In this document: one piece after another, positions 1 through 12,200 of the stretch
Layout: each line of letters begins with the position of its first letter
Numbering within the stretch: position 1 is the first letter of the stretch
DNA from: Ascaris suum
Taxonomy: Eukaryota > Nematoda > Chromadorea > Rhabditida > Ascarididae
NCBI GenBank assembly: GCA_013433145.1
Contig: CM024185.1
Coordinates: 248,001 to 312,000 of the forward strand
Length of the DNA stretch: 64,000 bases
Direction of reading: 5' to 3'
The notes under the pieces: model-generated
What the model was told of the DNA's origin: nothing
The model's database searches: none
The model's input: the letters and a program-made list of their open reading frames with translations, nothing else
Made by a program: the position numbers and the translations under genes

Positions 1-49
1 CAGGTTATTTTTCATCCAATCTTTTAACTTTGCGTATAGTGTCCTGTAG

Positions 50-261
50 GAATCCCAGCCATCAAAGGGGTCCATGTTGAAAACCTTGAGGAGAAACGGC
101 CTCAGAGGCATTCGGCAAACTATTCCACGGCTTCTATGTCGACATTCTCCTCCGAACTCATCGCTACCAGTCAAAGTCCTATCTCCCGCCATGTCATTCC
201 CGACGTGGACCTCTCAAACCGGAAAATGCTTCTTTGCTTTGCAAAATATTTGCTTCCCTGA
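50..261 (+). CDS. Exon of unknown gene, possibly terminal exon of an upstream gene
   Basis: Function not recognised. An acceptor (cctgtag) ends at base 49. Two frames then stay open to a good donor (GAG|GTAACA) after base 262. One frame gives a hydrophilic, Ser/Thr-rich stretch (includes ENLEEKRPQRH, VIPDVDLSNRKMLLCF) and ends in its own TGA at 259-261, which would make this a last exon. The other frame is phase 0 at both ends and could splice onward, even into the zinc-finger gene that starts near base 881. I prefer the first frame because its residue composition looks more like protein. The left part of the gene lies outside the window. Confidence 0.3.
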
Positions 262-880
262 GGTAACATTTTTTCGGCACTTTCCTTCGAGTTTACAAGC
301 CTAGTCAAGTTACCCTCTGATGGTATTGATAATATCGCTTATGGTAGAACTGCTTCGCGTCGATCCATGCTGACAAAATTTTCCTCCCTATATTGTTTTT
401 GAGTCTCCTCTAGCCAAAACATTCCTCGATGAGGGCTTTCGGTTAAAATAGTCTCACTGCTGCACACAATTCGATTACATTCACTTATTCACACTTTCTC
501 TGTTTATTGTTATTGCGCTTCAAACGTGAAAAGATACGCTGAAAAATGGCATTGTGAGGAATGAAAATTTGAGTATATCAGTTAATTTCTTAAGTGCTCA
601 CTGTTTACCCGAAAAGGAAGTAGTTTTCATTCTCGTATCTTCGATGAGAAATTGAATTACCTCAGCTTTAATCATTTGAAAAATGGGAAGAAACAACATG
701 CTGTGGCGTTTATATTTTAAGTTCATTAGGATGTAAAATGTTTAGATTTCTATGTCTATCCGAAATTGTCCATTTCGTGTCCACTTGAACATCCGAGATT
801 CGATCATAAATTTTAAATAAAATAAATGAAAATATGAAATATCAATTTTCGCTGAATTTTTCTGGAATCGATGTATTTAG

Positions 881-3800
881 TCAATGTTGTGCACAAATTA
901 TGGGACGTTGATATGTGGAAAAGGGAAGAAAATGCATAACGATAAGGGAAGACTATTGGAATGCAGTCTCTGCGAAGAAGTTTTCGCCGAAGAGGCTCTC
1001 TATAATGGGCATATGCAAATCCATTCGCCAAGCAACAAATTATGTGAGCGTTGCGGAAAGGTGATTACTTCCATTTAAACTATTTTTTTGGTGGTCTTGA
1101 TGGCTTTATTAATATTCACCTACGCAATGGACAGATGCCTAAGTTGCTGCAAGAGTGAAAGGAGAGGCGAGGCAGGATCTGATTCCTTCTTCATTTCGTT
1201 TCTTGCAAAAATCCGTGTGATGTAAACTTTTAGAGTTTTTCTGCTTGTCACAGAATAATTTTTGAAAGAATTTCTGATTGGCTCGATGAAGATGATGGAG
1301 CACACAACTTTTTTTTTTTTTGAGCGGAAGAGGAAAGAGCATGAGCGTAGTAGGGAAATAACGAATAGTTTTGAAAAAAAAAACATTAACAAATTTTTTG
1401 AGTTACTGGTAGCATGAAGAAACAGTTCATTTCTTTCCAAATGTATGATTCATTTCTCATTGAAATTTGCATATCGGTGAATCAAATCTTATGAAAAATG
1501 TAACAGTATCAATTCGATGATAGTCAATAACGTTGCAGAAAGACGATATTAGTGTTACATTTTATAGTGATATAAAACCTCAAGTATCATGAAATATTGC
1601 AAATGCCAAATAATTTTTCCAAGCTGAAAATGCCAAAGAAAGAAAATGTAATAGTTTGTTGAAATTGATTGCATTAAGTGAAAAATTATTTTATTTCTTG
1701 CTAATCAACGCTAATATTATACAATTAGAGGTAATTATTTCGAACAAAATTTAGCGTATTTGTCTTTCGATTTTTTAAGTGTAACATTTTTTAGGTATTT
1801 GTGAGTACATTCGATTTAAATCTACATTATGGGGTGCATTCTGGTTTCTTATATGATTGCAAAGAATGTGGACGATGTTTCGATTCAAAGAATACGCTCT
1901 CACAACATCAAAAAACTCATCGAACCCTATCAGTTGAGGTTACAACAGTAATTCTTCTATATAATTCTAATCTGAACTTATATAAGTTTCGTTAAGCAAT
2001 TACGACTATTTTATATTCAAATAAACGATCATAATATTAATATATCACGCTGCATTTGAGAGAGTTGTGGACTCGATTCGCTCATATAGTCGACGAATTG
2101 GGTAATTCGGATTAGTGTCAGTGCTCAGTTACTGGAGTAAAACCCAACTGTATAAGTTAGAGATGGAATAAAATTAGGCCTGCATTTCTTGAATGCTTCG
2201 ACTGCCACTGTTTCCTCTCATCTGAAAGGACCTTTTTTTTCCTAGACTTTACCATTGACATTTATAATATAATCTTCAATATTTTTCCTCTCTTCTCTTA
2301 GCTGGATGACCCAAGGAATTATGTGGAAGAAGGTACTGTTTGAAATTTTACGTAGATTCTATGAAATGGAGGAATATTGGCACTTGAGAGATATATGGGA
2401 AAGTTTAAGTAATTGGGGTTGAGAAATTAGCCATAAATTTCAAGAATTTTCGGAGGCATTTGGAAGAACTAAGTTAGCCATGATTTGGGAAATAGTAGAA
2501 AACGTTATGAGAAATGCCGATATTAAGATTTCTTCGAAAAAATTATGATAAAACTGAAGCCCTAAATGTTTTCGGCGGCTTTTTTTCTAGTTAAATCAAA
2601 GCAAAGCACTTTTGCACGATTATATTTAGTAGTATATTTAACAAAGCTACATTTAGCAGGTTTTCAAATTTCAGTTTCATAGCCCTTTGGTCGGGTTACC
2701 GGTTAATGAGCTGCAAATTTTATTGGCATATTAGTGACTAAAAAAAATGCTCTGAAAGTTGTCGAGGAAACGTAAAGGAAAGATGGCGAAGTGGAAGGGG
2801 ACATTTTCATATTTGTTCTGAAAGCGAAATATTGTTGTAGCAAGAAACAGATGGATCTTCCGATAGCAAAAGCAGCGAAGGAACATCAACATCATCGTTC
2901 AGAGGCAACACCTATATAACAAGTCTCCTAAGCCAATATTCGAGTAAAAAAACCCGTGGAAACGCATATAGAAGGTCGAACGGCAAAAAATCGGCAATAA
3001 GGTATGCGGATATTATCAAGTTGCACTCATATTGTACGTTCAGCACTCCGCAATCCATTCTCGATGAGGGTCAAATGAGAAGCAGGAGAGAAGTGGGGGA
3101 GCAAGGTGAGGGGTGAAAGAGGGATGAGGATGGCCGTTCGGGTTTGTCCTCTTTACGTAAGTGAGTATAAAGTTTGCAAAGGTTTGAAGATGAGTGTTGC
3201 CAAGAACTAGTTGAACTAGTTCATATGAGCGACATAATGAGCTTTTAATGATTTGCAATCGCAACTTGTCTGTGCTGTGAAATTGAGGAACAACATGACA
3301 CGACATTGAATGCTTCGTTTGTTTCTAATCCTTCACTGATTTTCCACAAGAGATCTCCGCTTTTTTTTTAATGCCAAGACGGAAACGTAATCGCTTTTCT
3401 AATCTTTTTCTTCTACTTTTTAAAAACCTTCGATTAGTTCTCTTCCCCTCCTCACCTCAATCCCACTGCTCATTTCCATTTACTGACTTCCACCTGTGTA
3501 TGAAACTCAACCTAACTAAATCAGTCGATAGATTAATTGCTAAGAAAAGGTAGTAAAATATTTGCGTTGTGTATTTTTTTGGAGGTTCGTTGATGACCGT
3601 GAACTTTTATGCAGAACTCATTTGTGGTCTCTTTATTTTCGCTCCTTTATTTCCCGAAGACAATCGACGAAAGTAATGCATTTAAAAAATAAATTTGGAA
3701 TTTTATTGACATCCAACATTCATCTCTGCGTCGTTCCATTCCTTTCTCTAGGAGTTTTTTGATATTTATTTCAAAATTTTTTGCAGCAATAAGAGGACAA

Positions 3801-5448
3801 CCTTTTTAGGTTAATGACCAATTCGAAGCACACCAAATCATTTGCTAATGAGCAGGTGATCAATAACAATATCGCTGATGTGGAATTTACCGATCAGGTC
3901 GGTAAGCACAACCAACTTTCTACGTCATTGTGGGAAAATTATTCAGTAAGCGTGTATGCAAAAATCTTGCTAGTGTTTTTGGCAAAAATTTCTCGCAAAT
4001 TTCTCTTGCTAGTTTTTATATGATTCTCTCTCTCTCTCAAAAAAAAATTACACTGAAATTCTGACTTTCTATAAATATCCACTCATTTCATTGCCTTCAT
4101 GAACTCCCACTCATCAAATCCTATTCATCAAATTTACGGCATATAAAGGATTCCATTCTTATGTTTTGAAAAAAATATTTAATCAGTCCTCAGTAACGAC
4201 CCTATCAATTCCCACTTCTCCCCATGCCGCCCCTATTTATAACTCTTTCTTCAGAATAAAGACCACTGACTTCTTGCTAACTCTACTTTTCATCGTGAAG
4301 CCGATCAACGATAGAATAGAATGCAGTAATTTGTTTGGAAAGTTTTTACAACTGTTTTCTACTAAATCCATCCTTATCGACTTACTGAAAAAAAAGCATT
4401 TCGATTAGCCATTTTGTGGAATTTAATGGTTGCCCTCAATGCCAACCTAAATTATGAATGAAACACTCATGTTTCTTTTTCCCATTTGATCGTTTATTTT
4501 TTCTTAATTCTTTTGTTAATTAACCGGTTTAAGTGTGGGTAACATGAGCACAATAGTCAAAAATTGTGATTATATTAGTCCGGCAACAGATCCTGCAAAA
4601 AATAAGTATTTTATATGACTGTTGTAGAGCATTGACTGTTGCAGTAAATTGTTGTAGGGCATTGAGCTTCAACCTATTAGAATGCTGGTTGAAAAATGGG
4701 TCGATGAAGGGATGAATGCAGAAACCAATGAAGAATTGTTGCTATAGTGGTTGGCATGATGTACACTTTCGAATTTTCTGTTGCCACCAGACCGGTGCAA
4801 AGTGCAAATTTGACTGGCTGAACAAATATGCAAATTTTTAACCATATTTAAACATCTTCATCTCCTGAATCAGTTGCACCAACTTGAGCTGGTGTCGAGA
4901 GGTCGTCATACTGGTGATTGTACGCACCGAATTTCTTGGCTTATATCATCTCTGATCTCTCCTTTCCCCTTCCTGCTACTAAGTGATAGACATAAGCACA
5001 TATGCGCTGAATCAGTTTTGTCGTAATGTGCTTTACAAAGTATGCAAAAATGTGCAAAGAGATATCGCTTAGAGCTGTGCAAAATGGGCAAAATAATTCA
5101 TCAATTTGCATAATCACTAAAATATTTAGTGCAACAGAAAAGAAAACACTGAAAGTTCATTAGTCCTCCAGGATGAATGCGACGACCGCAAATACGAAAT
5201 GACGAACGAAGTTTCTTCAGTCATTCCGTTCACCATTCGAACGAAACGTGAGCAACTCAAGTAATTTCGATAACGCTTTGATCGCTATGAAGGATTTGTA
5301 TTTGCATATGGTTGATGGAATTTGCTTTTTTCTAAATATTGAAACTAGAACTGAATTCAACCAAGAGGTCCCTCCTATAGTTCCTGTCGCTCCCCCCACA
5401 TCTGTCCATATTATTGAGAGTAAATTTATTGAGCATAAGGACTATATC
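881..5448 (+). CDS. C2H2 zinc-finger protein, multi-exon
   Basis: Likely a nuclear DNA-binding regulator. Exons read: 881 (or ATG at 932)-1060, 1795-1938, 2302-2332, 2851-3001, 3810-3945, then 5221-5448. All joints keep phase. Finger 1 is CSLCEEVFAEEALYNGHMQIH. Finger 2 is split by the first intron and rejoins as CERCGK plus VFVSTFDLNLHYGVH. Finger 3 is CKECGRCFDSKNTLSQHQKTH. All three have C-x2-C-x12-H-x3-H spacing. The tail is Ser-rich, then basic (SSKKTRGNAYRRSNGKKSA), consistent with a nuclear signal. The 3' end is uncertain. An alternative last exon, 4658-4747, has acceptor ttgttgtag, reads GIELQPIRMLVEKW and stops at TAG. The 5221 exon has a strong acceptor (tttcttcag) and may continue past the (TA)n array to a candidate last exon at 5956-6078. 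The true start may also lie upstream. The family is known from the finger pattern; the target is unknown. Confidence 0.75.
4658..4747 (+). CDS. Alternative 3' exon candidate of the zinc-finger gene
   Basis: The exon follows an acceptor at 4651-4657, is phase 0 and joins in frame to the exon ending at 3945. It encodes about 29 residues, acidic and amphipathic (EKWVDEGMNAETNEELLL), and then a TAG stop at 4745-4747. Skipping it also keeps phase with the 5221 exon, so it could be an optional terminal exon. There is no domain evidence. Confidence 0.3.
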   Translation, partial: GIELQPIRMLVEKWVDEGMNAETNEELLL

Positions 5449-5563
5449 GTAAAATGCTGGGAAAGAATTTATTCGAAAGCGAAAAATTTCCTCTTGCAAC
5501 TTGCGAACAATAATACTTTTCTATGCGCCTTTGCAAATTTCAGTTTGCAAAGCGCATTACTGT

Positions 5564-5686
<123 letters not shown>

Positions 5687-6078
5687 TAAAAAACAACAAG
5701 CGTATTGTCAGAATGGCATAGCATTTATGCAATCATGCAATTATAAAGGTTCGCAAAGGTCGAAAATTCGATGAATAAAGGAGTTGCTCTCCTTAGCGCA
5801 TCTGAATAGGAAGTACAACTGTGGTTATCCATATTTTTCGACAATGGTTCATAACTTCTGAAGGGATTTTGAGGTTGACTATTAAGGGATAATTCCTACG
5901 GTGGCGAGCGTCATATTATGAGACTACCCTGCGCAGGCATAGTTCATGGTAAAAGGAGGTACGCGCCGAGATTTGCTTTGGTAATAGCAATTCACCTATG
6001 ATGGCGAATTTTCATGCTCGACTTTTGTCTCGGCTGCTGAAGAGATTGCCGTTATGCCGATCACCTTCAATTACATAA

Positions 6079-9000
6079 TCATTTGTATACCTGTAATCGG
6101 TTTCAGGGGTGGTCTTGATATTAAATGAAAACGATATTATATCCCAGCTTGCAGACCTCTAAAAAGCGATTTTTTCTTACAGTGCATAAATTTAACAGAC
6201 GTTATGGATCACTGTGTGTGATACATCCATCGCAAGTCATCTTGTTTTTGCACAGTTTTCACTGGTTTAGTGTGCCCGTTTATTACCAAAGATTTTATTT
6301 CCGATTAGTAGAAATGTGCATATTTTGTATGGTTGATGGCTATCGTGCCAAAAAACTAATATCATCATTTTCCCAAAAATATAGTGCTGGAATTTTTCAG
6401 GTCTTCTACGTTCTTTTCGTGTTTAGCAAGAAATTAGGACATTCGACTGTTTTGGTGCATTTATCAATTGCACTCTTTGTTGCTATCAATCTTCATGCTG
6501 ACTGCAATGTAGTCATTTTTTTTAAAATAGAAGCCAACAAACGGTAATAATAAATTCGCTTTCTATTTACAATTTTTCTGCATAATATTTTCACAAAAGT
6601 CGACAATGTCATTAAATTTATGTAACACTTTGAAATCTAATGGTAAAAGCTAACGAAAAGTTTCAATATGAATTTAGACTATTACCTCATTGTTTTTTTT
6701 TCCGAAAATAGCGCATGTAGATTTTGTTGTCCACTTCTTTTTTTTTCATTCGGTCTTTTGAGCAAAAAATGGATATCAAATATTGTCAGACTTAGCGAAG
6801 TTTTCTTCCATTGTCGTAATATAAAATTTCTGTGGCGCATTGTATTCGCATCTATTATTTTTGGATAACAAAAACGCCATTCCAAATAATCCGAGAACTG
6901 ACTTCAGAAACCACTAGATAAATGTTAACATACAATATTATGCATCCGTACGTCTGAATTCGATAAATTCCATGAATCACTGAACGTTATGAAGCAATCT
7001 GCAAGATCTCTCCCATTGGAAAGCCAGTAGGGATATAGCAGCTTTATACCATATGTTAAATGCTCTACGAAGACTACAAGATCCATCATGTACTCGTTGA
7101 ATTGCAAGGATAATCTAATAAATTGAAAAAAAGAGTCACTTTCTGTGAATATGACGTCTTCAACCAAAACAAGCCGTTTCATGATGAATTCAGTGATACA
7201 TGGATATAGCGCTCATTATGTCTGATATGTTTTCAACCTTGTATATAAGCATTGTATATGTGCTTCGTTGACGGCGGACATAATGCATTAATAGACGCAT
7301 TATGTCGGACACTGAAACAAAAAAAGTGTAACACTTAGAAACGCTACGAACGTATAAACCACATAAAACGATAAAATTTTTATTGATTTGCTTTCATTAA
7401 AAAAAAAAAAACAACAGCAAAGCTTAGTATATTAATGTCTATTATGCATTATTAATGAATAATTCATTAAAATAACCTCTCTTCAATGAATAAAAGATAG
7501 GAAAATTCTTCAAAAACATTTCGATGAATGCCGTAATTCATCATTCAGACTAACAGCTTGCGGATGTATGAGGAAAAATGAATGCAACTGTTCAAAAAAA
7601 AAACTGTAAGCCATTTTTCCGACCAACGAATTGTTGCGCAGCTGTTGAGGGAATAGACAGCTTTCTTCTTTAATGTTATGAGATGCTATGAGTTCAAAAT
7701 GCTCCAACAAAGTATGGATGCAAATTACAGCAATAAAAGTTTTCCTTCTTTGTGACTTGAAATTATCGAACGGAGACGGATATAAGCACACATATACATT
7801 CATACTATCAGTGAAGAGGGTTAAATAATTTATCATTGGAAAGAGCTGCAAAAAACGCATTCGAAACCCGTATTGACAGAAACATGCTCACTGAAAGCAG
7901 TATCACTAGATATCGACATGAAAGGTATCCCATTCGGATCAAAAACGAGCTGAAGTTTTAGGTTTTGGCAACAGCAAGCTCAACACACCCTTTTCAACCT
8001 GCTATCACGCCTTTAGAAGATATAATACCTACATATCTTTCGTGAACATAGCTTCCTACCCTAGTGGGAAGCTAATTTCAATTAAGTTCTTCAAGTTTCC
8101 ACCATTTGATCGCTATTTAGAGTTCATGAATCATTTCCGATAGTGATACCACTATCCGAATGCTATATAGAATACAGAAAAAGTTGCAATTTTTAAATAT
8201 GTTTACATCCAGATCGTAAAACTCTGGTGATATTAATTCATTGACAAAGTTGTATATGCGCTGGCGACAAACTGCGATCTTAGATTGCATCTGGTTTTCA
8301 CGATCTTTTTCGCTATCATTTGGAATCATTCGCGTCCACTATCGAAAACTTTCCTGTTGAGTGACTACCATTGATACAGGGGGATTTGCTTTTTTTCGAA
8401 AAACTGCTCATGGAATTAAGATATGATATTTTCTTGAATGAAAGCCCCGCGCTTCGTTTCTAGCAGGTGATTATCCATTTAAAAGAGAGATTTTATGGTT
8501 CTTACGTTCTATGGAGGAATCTACCATTGAAGATTTTTTAATGAATTCCCTCTAAAATGTTCTCAAATCTGGTAGGTGGTTATTAGAGGTCCTTACGTAT
8601 AGATTCTAAGAACCTTCTCTATAAGCAGTTATATTGAAAGATCGAAGTTGAGCAAATTAATGGGCAAGTTAAACACACAAATCGCTATATATTAAATACA
8701 GCCCATATCAAAAGAGGTAAAAAAAATAGAGAAAATAAAATCCAAAAAAAAAATTTTTTTTTATCCCAATATTTTTTACATTTTTCCGCGAGTAATAAAA
8801 TCATCTGAGAAAATACCAGATTAAAAATGCTAATTTTTTGTGAGCCAAATGAATGCAGTGAATCCCTCCACTTTCATGTCACTGAATAAAACCGTTGCGT
8901 TTTCACGAAGCAATGAAATGGAAAATGAAAAAAAAAAGTGATCGAATGATGGATATCGAGCAAAGCTGATCTGTGACAAATGTATTCTCTCAAAATCTTT

Positions 9001-9162
9001 CTGAACTTTAGTGGAACAATTTTTTTGAGGGGAAGAAGTCTTGAAAGGTTGATAAATGAGTCCAATTATTCACATTTAGGCACAAACATAGTTTAGAGCA
9101 TTTGCGGAGTGTTTTGAGAAGGTCTTGTTGCCCTGTAGAGATCTGGTATGGGGGCGATAACC
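6079..9162. other. Gene-poor interval, no supported gene
   Basis: AT-rich sequence with homopolymer A/T tracts. There are open frames of 85-140 codons (6125-6547 plus; 6925-7182 and 7510-7860 minus), but none has a recognisable domain or coherent splice partners. Frames of this length are expected by chance several times in 64 kb of this composition. 7390-7470 and 8690-8770 are simple A/T-rich sequence. Confidence 0.5.
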
Positions 9163-9288
9163 TTACGGAAGCCAGGTGCAAGACTTGGGTGTGACCTCAG
9201 GAAAAGTGTCGGTCGTAGAGTGATTCGACTGCGGGCGCCTGGCCTGAGGAAGAGCATTGCACACAGAAGGTAGAATAGTACCACACAA
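9163..9288 (-). CDS. Candidate last exon of the Ig gene
   Basis: A good acceptor (aaatttcag) precedes a phase-0 frame of 41 codons ending in TAA. The residues are Pro/Ser/Thr-rich with three cysteines (ARRPQSNHSTTDTFPEV). A GTAAGG donor overlaps the last codons. Using it would remove a 34-base intron and end instead at about 9093 (PSQNTPQML, then stop). Local GC is higher than in the flanks, which supports coding. Membership in the Ig gene rests only on matching phase. Confidence 0.35.
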   Translation of the reverse strand: MCGTILPSVCNALPQARRPQSNHSTTDTFPEVTPKSCTWLP

Positions 9289-12200
9289 CTGAAATTTACG
9301 TTAAAGTCCCGCTTGTCCTTCATAGTGCGAGAAACACTAAAAACGGATGACAAAGAAGTGCAGTGAAAAGTGTCCACTAGTAAGAAAGAGGCAAAAATAG
9401 ATGCAGTGGAGTGGATGGCGTAAAGTTCAACTTGAGCTCAAGTGTTCCAACTTGAGGTGAGTATTAAAAGTATTATTATTCACGCGTCGATTCTGTTTGT
9501 ACAACACTGTTTTCCGTTAACAATGCCTTAAAACCAGTGTGGTTGCTTGTGCTCTTGAATATCACTCGCCTTAGCATCGATAAAGTATGATCTAATATAT
9601 AGTGGCATACTTCATATCTTTCAAACTGAAATAGGGGAAGGGACGCATATCATAAGAGCTCCGAATTAATTTCAGCTCCAAGAGAAACTCAAAGTGGCTC
9701 AAAGTTTTCGAAAACACTCAAGACCACTAGCAATGTCGGACGGAGTAAAACTGTCATAAACGTCGCAAAAAGCAGAAAAAATTATACGTTTGGGATGCGA
9801 AATATGACACTCAATATCTTTTCTCGGCCATTAACAGACATCCATGCATCCCTCCAATACTTTATAATTTAGATGTTTCGTCAAAAAACTGGCGAGTTCT
9901 TCACAAAACGTTATTACCACTGGAAGCCCCATTTTCCAAGAAAATTCTTTGTCGCAGTTAAACTGGTGGGATTTTTATACAGCAAAATAGATTTCCCAGG
10001 GGTGTTCTAATCAGGAATACGGAAGCAGAGGTTGTGTGGAAGCACATGTTGCTATTCAAAACAGAGTACTCTTCGGGATCGCGATTTTCCCGTCGAAAAA
10101 CTCTTGCTTCGATAACGGATGCTTCAGATGTTTAATGGTGAGTAGATGATTTGATTTGCAAGGTGAATTTATGATGTTAATCAACCGAATTTTCAACTAT
10201 AATTTATGCTTGCGTTAATCTCAGCAACAATACTTAAATTCAATACTTAATTTCAAACCTTGTTGCAAGGCATCCAATTAGGAACCAAAGAATCCCATTT
10301 TGAAATAGTCCACGGCATGCACTTGTAAATATCGAACTATCGGTCACTTCTGAAAACTACAGATCGTTTTATATGAATCGTTTCTACGTGAACTATATTC
10401 ACTTTGATTTCATTCTAATTGTGAATTCATTGCGATCGGAAAATTAAATTGCATAAAAATATTAATGCATTTGCTGAATTTCATCATGCTAATTTGTACT
10501 GCAATATGTTTGCTAATGCATGTTGCAATCCTTAGTAATTAAACAATAGTGCATTCAAAATCACCAGTTTAGTCTTAAAAACAAACTTGAATTGCTTTGA
10601 CTTTTGAGTAGAAAATGAATCTGGGAACAGTAAACGATATTATTTGATACAGCATTCTTCTTAGCTGCTCGAAAAGTGCAGCTTTTTCAAACCTTTCCTT
10701 CTAAGTTTATTTAAGTTCTCCTTTGTTTATCGCTGATTTAAAAAAAAAAGCTATAATATGTTCACCTTGAAATCTACCATCTCTCAATCTTTTGGCGTCG
10801 ATAAAAATTTTTGCGGTTGTTCGCCCAGCAAAATTGGACAGCACACATTCGTAAAGACCGATATCTTGAACTAGAAATTGCGAAATCTTCAACGTTCCAT
10901 TAGAAGTTACGTCAACACGACGCGATGATAAATCCACCGTCTCTCCATTCTTCAAGGATTTCACTATTGAAAAGAAATAGCCATAAATCGTAGCACCCAA
11001 GCCCAGTTACCTTCCGGAAAGCACAAGTTTTCCGGAAAGGACGAGCGCTTGGGTGCTCGTATGATACAACGAGCAAAACAACAAAGCGACACCATTGCTA
11101 AGTAATAATAACACCGTATACTTCTATGGAATCAGGATGTGCATTTCACGTGGACAACAGATTGCGGATACATAAATCCTTCATGAGGAAAATCCCTCCT
11201 GAAATATTTGAGATCTATGCACTTCTGCATTTCCAACAGCGGAATACACATTTTCTGCATTGCGGCCAAGTCATGCCAGCGTGCATAGATCTTTTACCTG
11301 TCTGCGATGTGGGTTCAGTTCGGCAACTAGGGACGTTGGAGGTACTACGCTTGTTAAGTAATAGCTGTAATATATCATAGCAATACTTTTGTGCGATTCT
11401 AAGTTTCAAAAAAATATACAGACTCAAATATGCGCTTAAAAACTGACGTATACTCTAGGAGCTGGATCATGTTTCATGGGCAGTCGCTTAGGGGAAGGAA
11501 CAATCCTTTTCGTCCAATTTTTATGAGTGATCAGTATGTTTTCAACTATCAAAGCAATATTATGCATGTTTTATTATTCGCTGAAAATATACGACAGCTA
11601 CCGGCCTAATCGGTGGGACTATACACACATGTCGCGCCAGCCTGCTGGCCAGAAGGTCAATTCTGAGCCTCATAGTGAGGAATTAGCTCATAGGCTAGTG
11701 TTACGCTACTTTATCACTCATAAACTTTTTTTTTACATCAGCCTATTTTTTAATCCCCATTTTCAACGAATTTTATACTCTGTTTCAGTTGTATAAAATG
11801 GAATGAAATTTATTGAATAATGAAATCTAAATCGCCACCTAATGAATGTTAATTTCATCATCTTATAAATTTTGAAATTTATTTCGCATTTAAATGTCAT
11901 TTATGTCTATTTCTGCAAGAGGCTTTTTTTTTAAAATTAAACGATACCTATATAAAACTAAATAAAATTCAATAATTAGATAGCAAACACACACTCCCTA
12001 TGATTCCGTTTAAAAATTAACCACGTGGTTAACACTATTTTATAAAAAACACATATTGTGCCCTATCTGTTAAAATGCTCCACCACTTGCCGATATTTGA
12101 CTCCGCTTTGACTCGATCAGGAATCGGCCACTTAAATGCTCACCAGAAACCAGGTGATTGATGGAGAAGGAACAGCGCGAGTATGTGGACATTCGGCAAC

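Noticed and set aside
6125..6547. 140-codon plus-strand frame
   Set aside because: T-rich, hydrophobic by composition, no splice partners or domain. Such a length is expected about once by chance here.
7510..7860. 116-codon minus-strand frame
   Set aside because: No domain, no splice context; several frames of this size are expected by chance.
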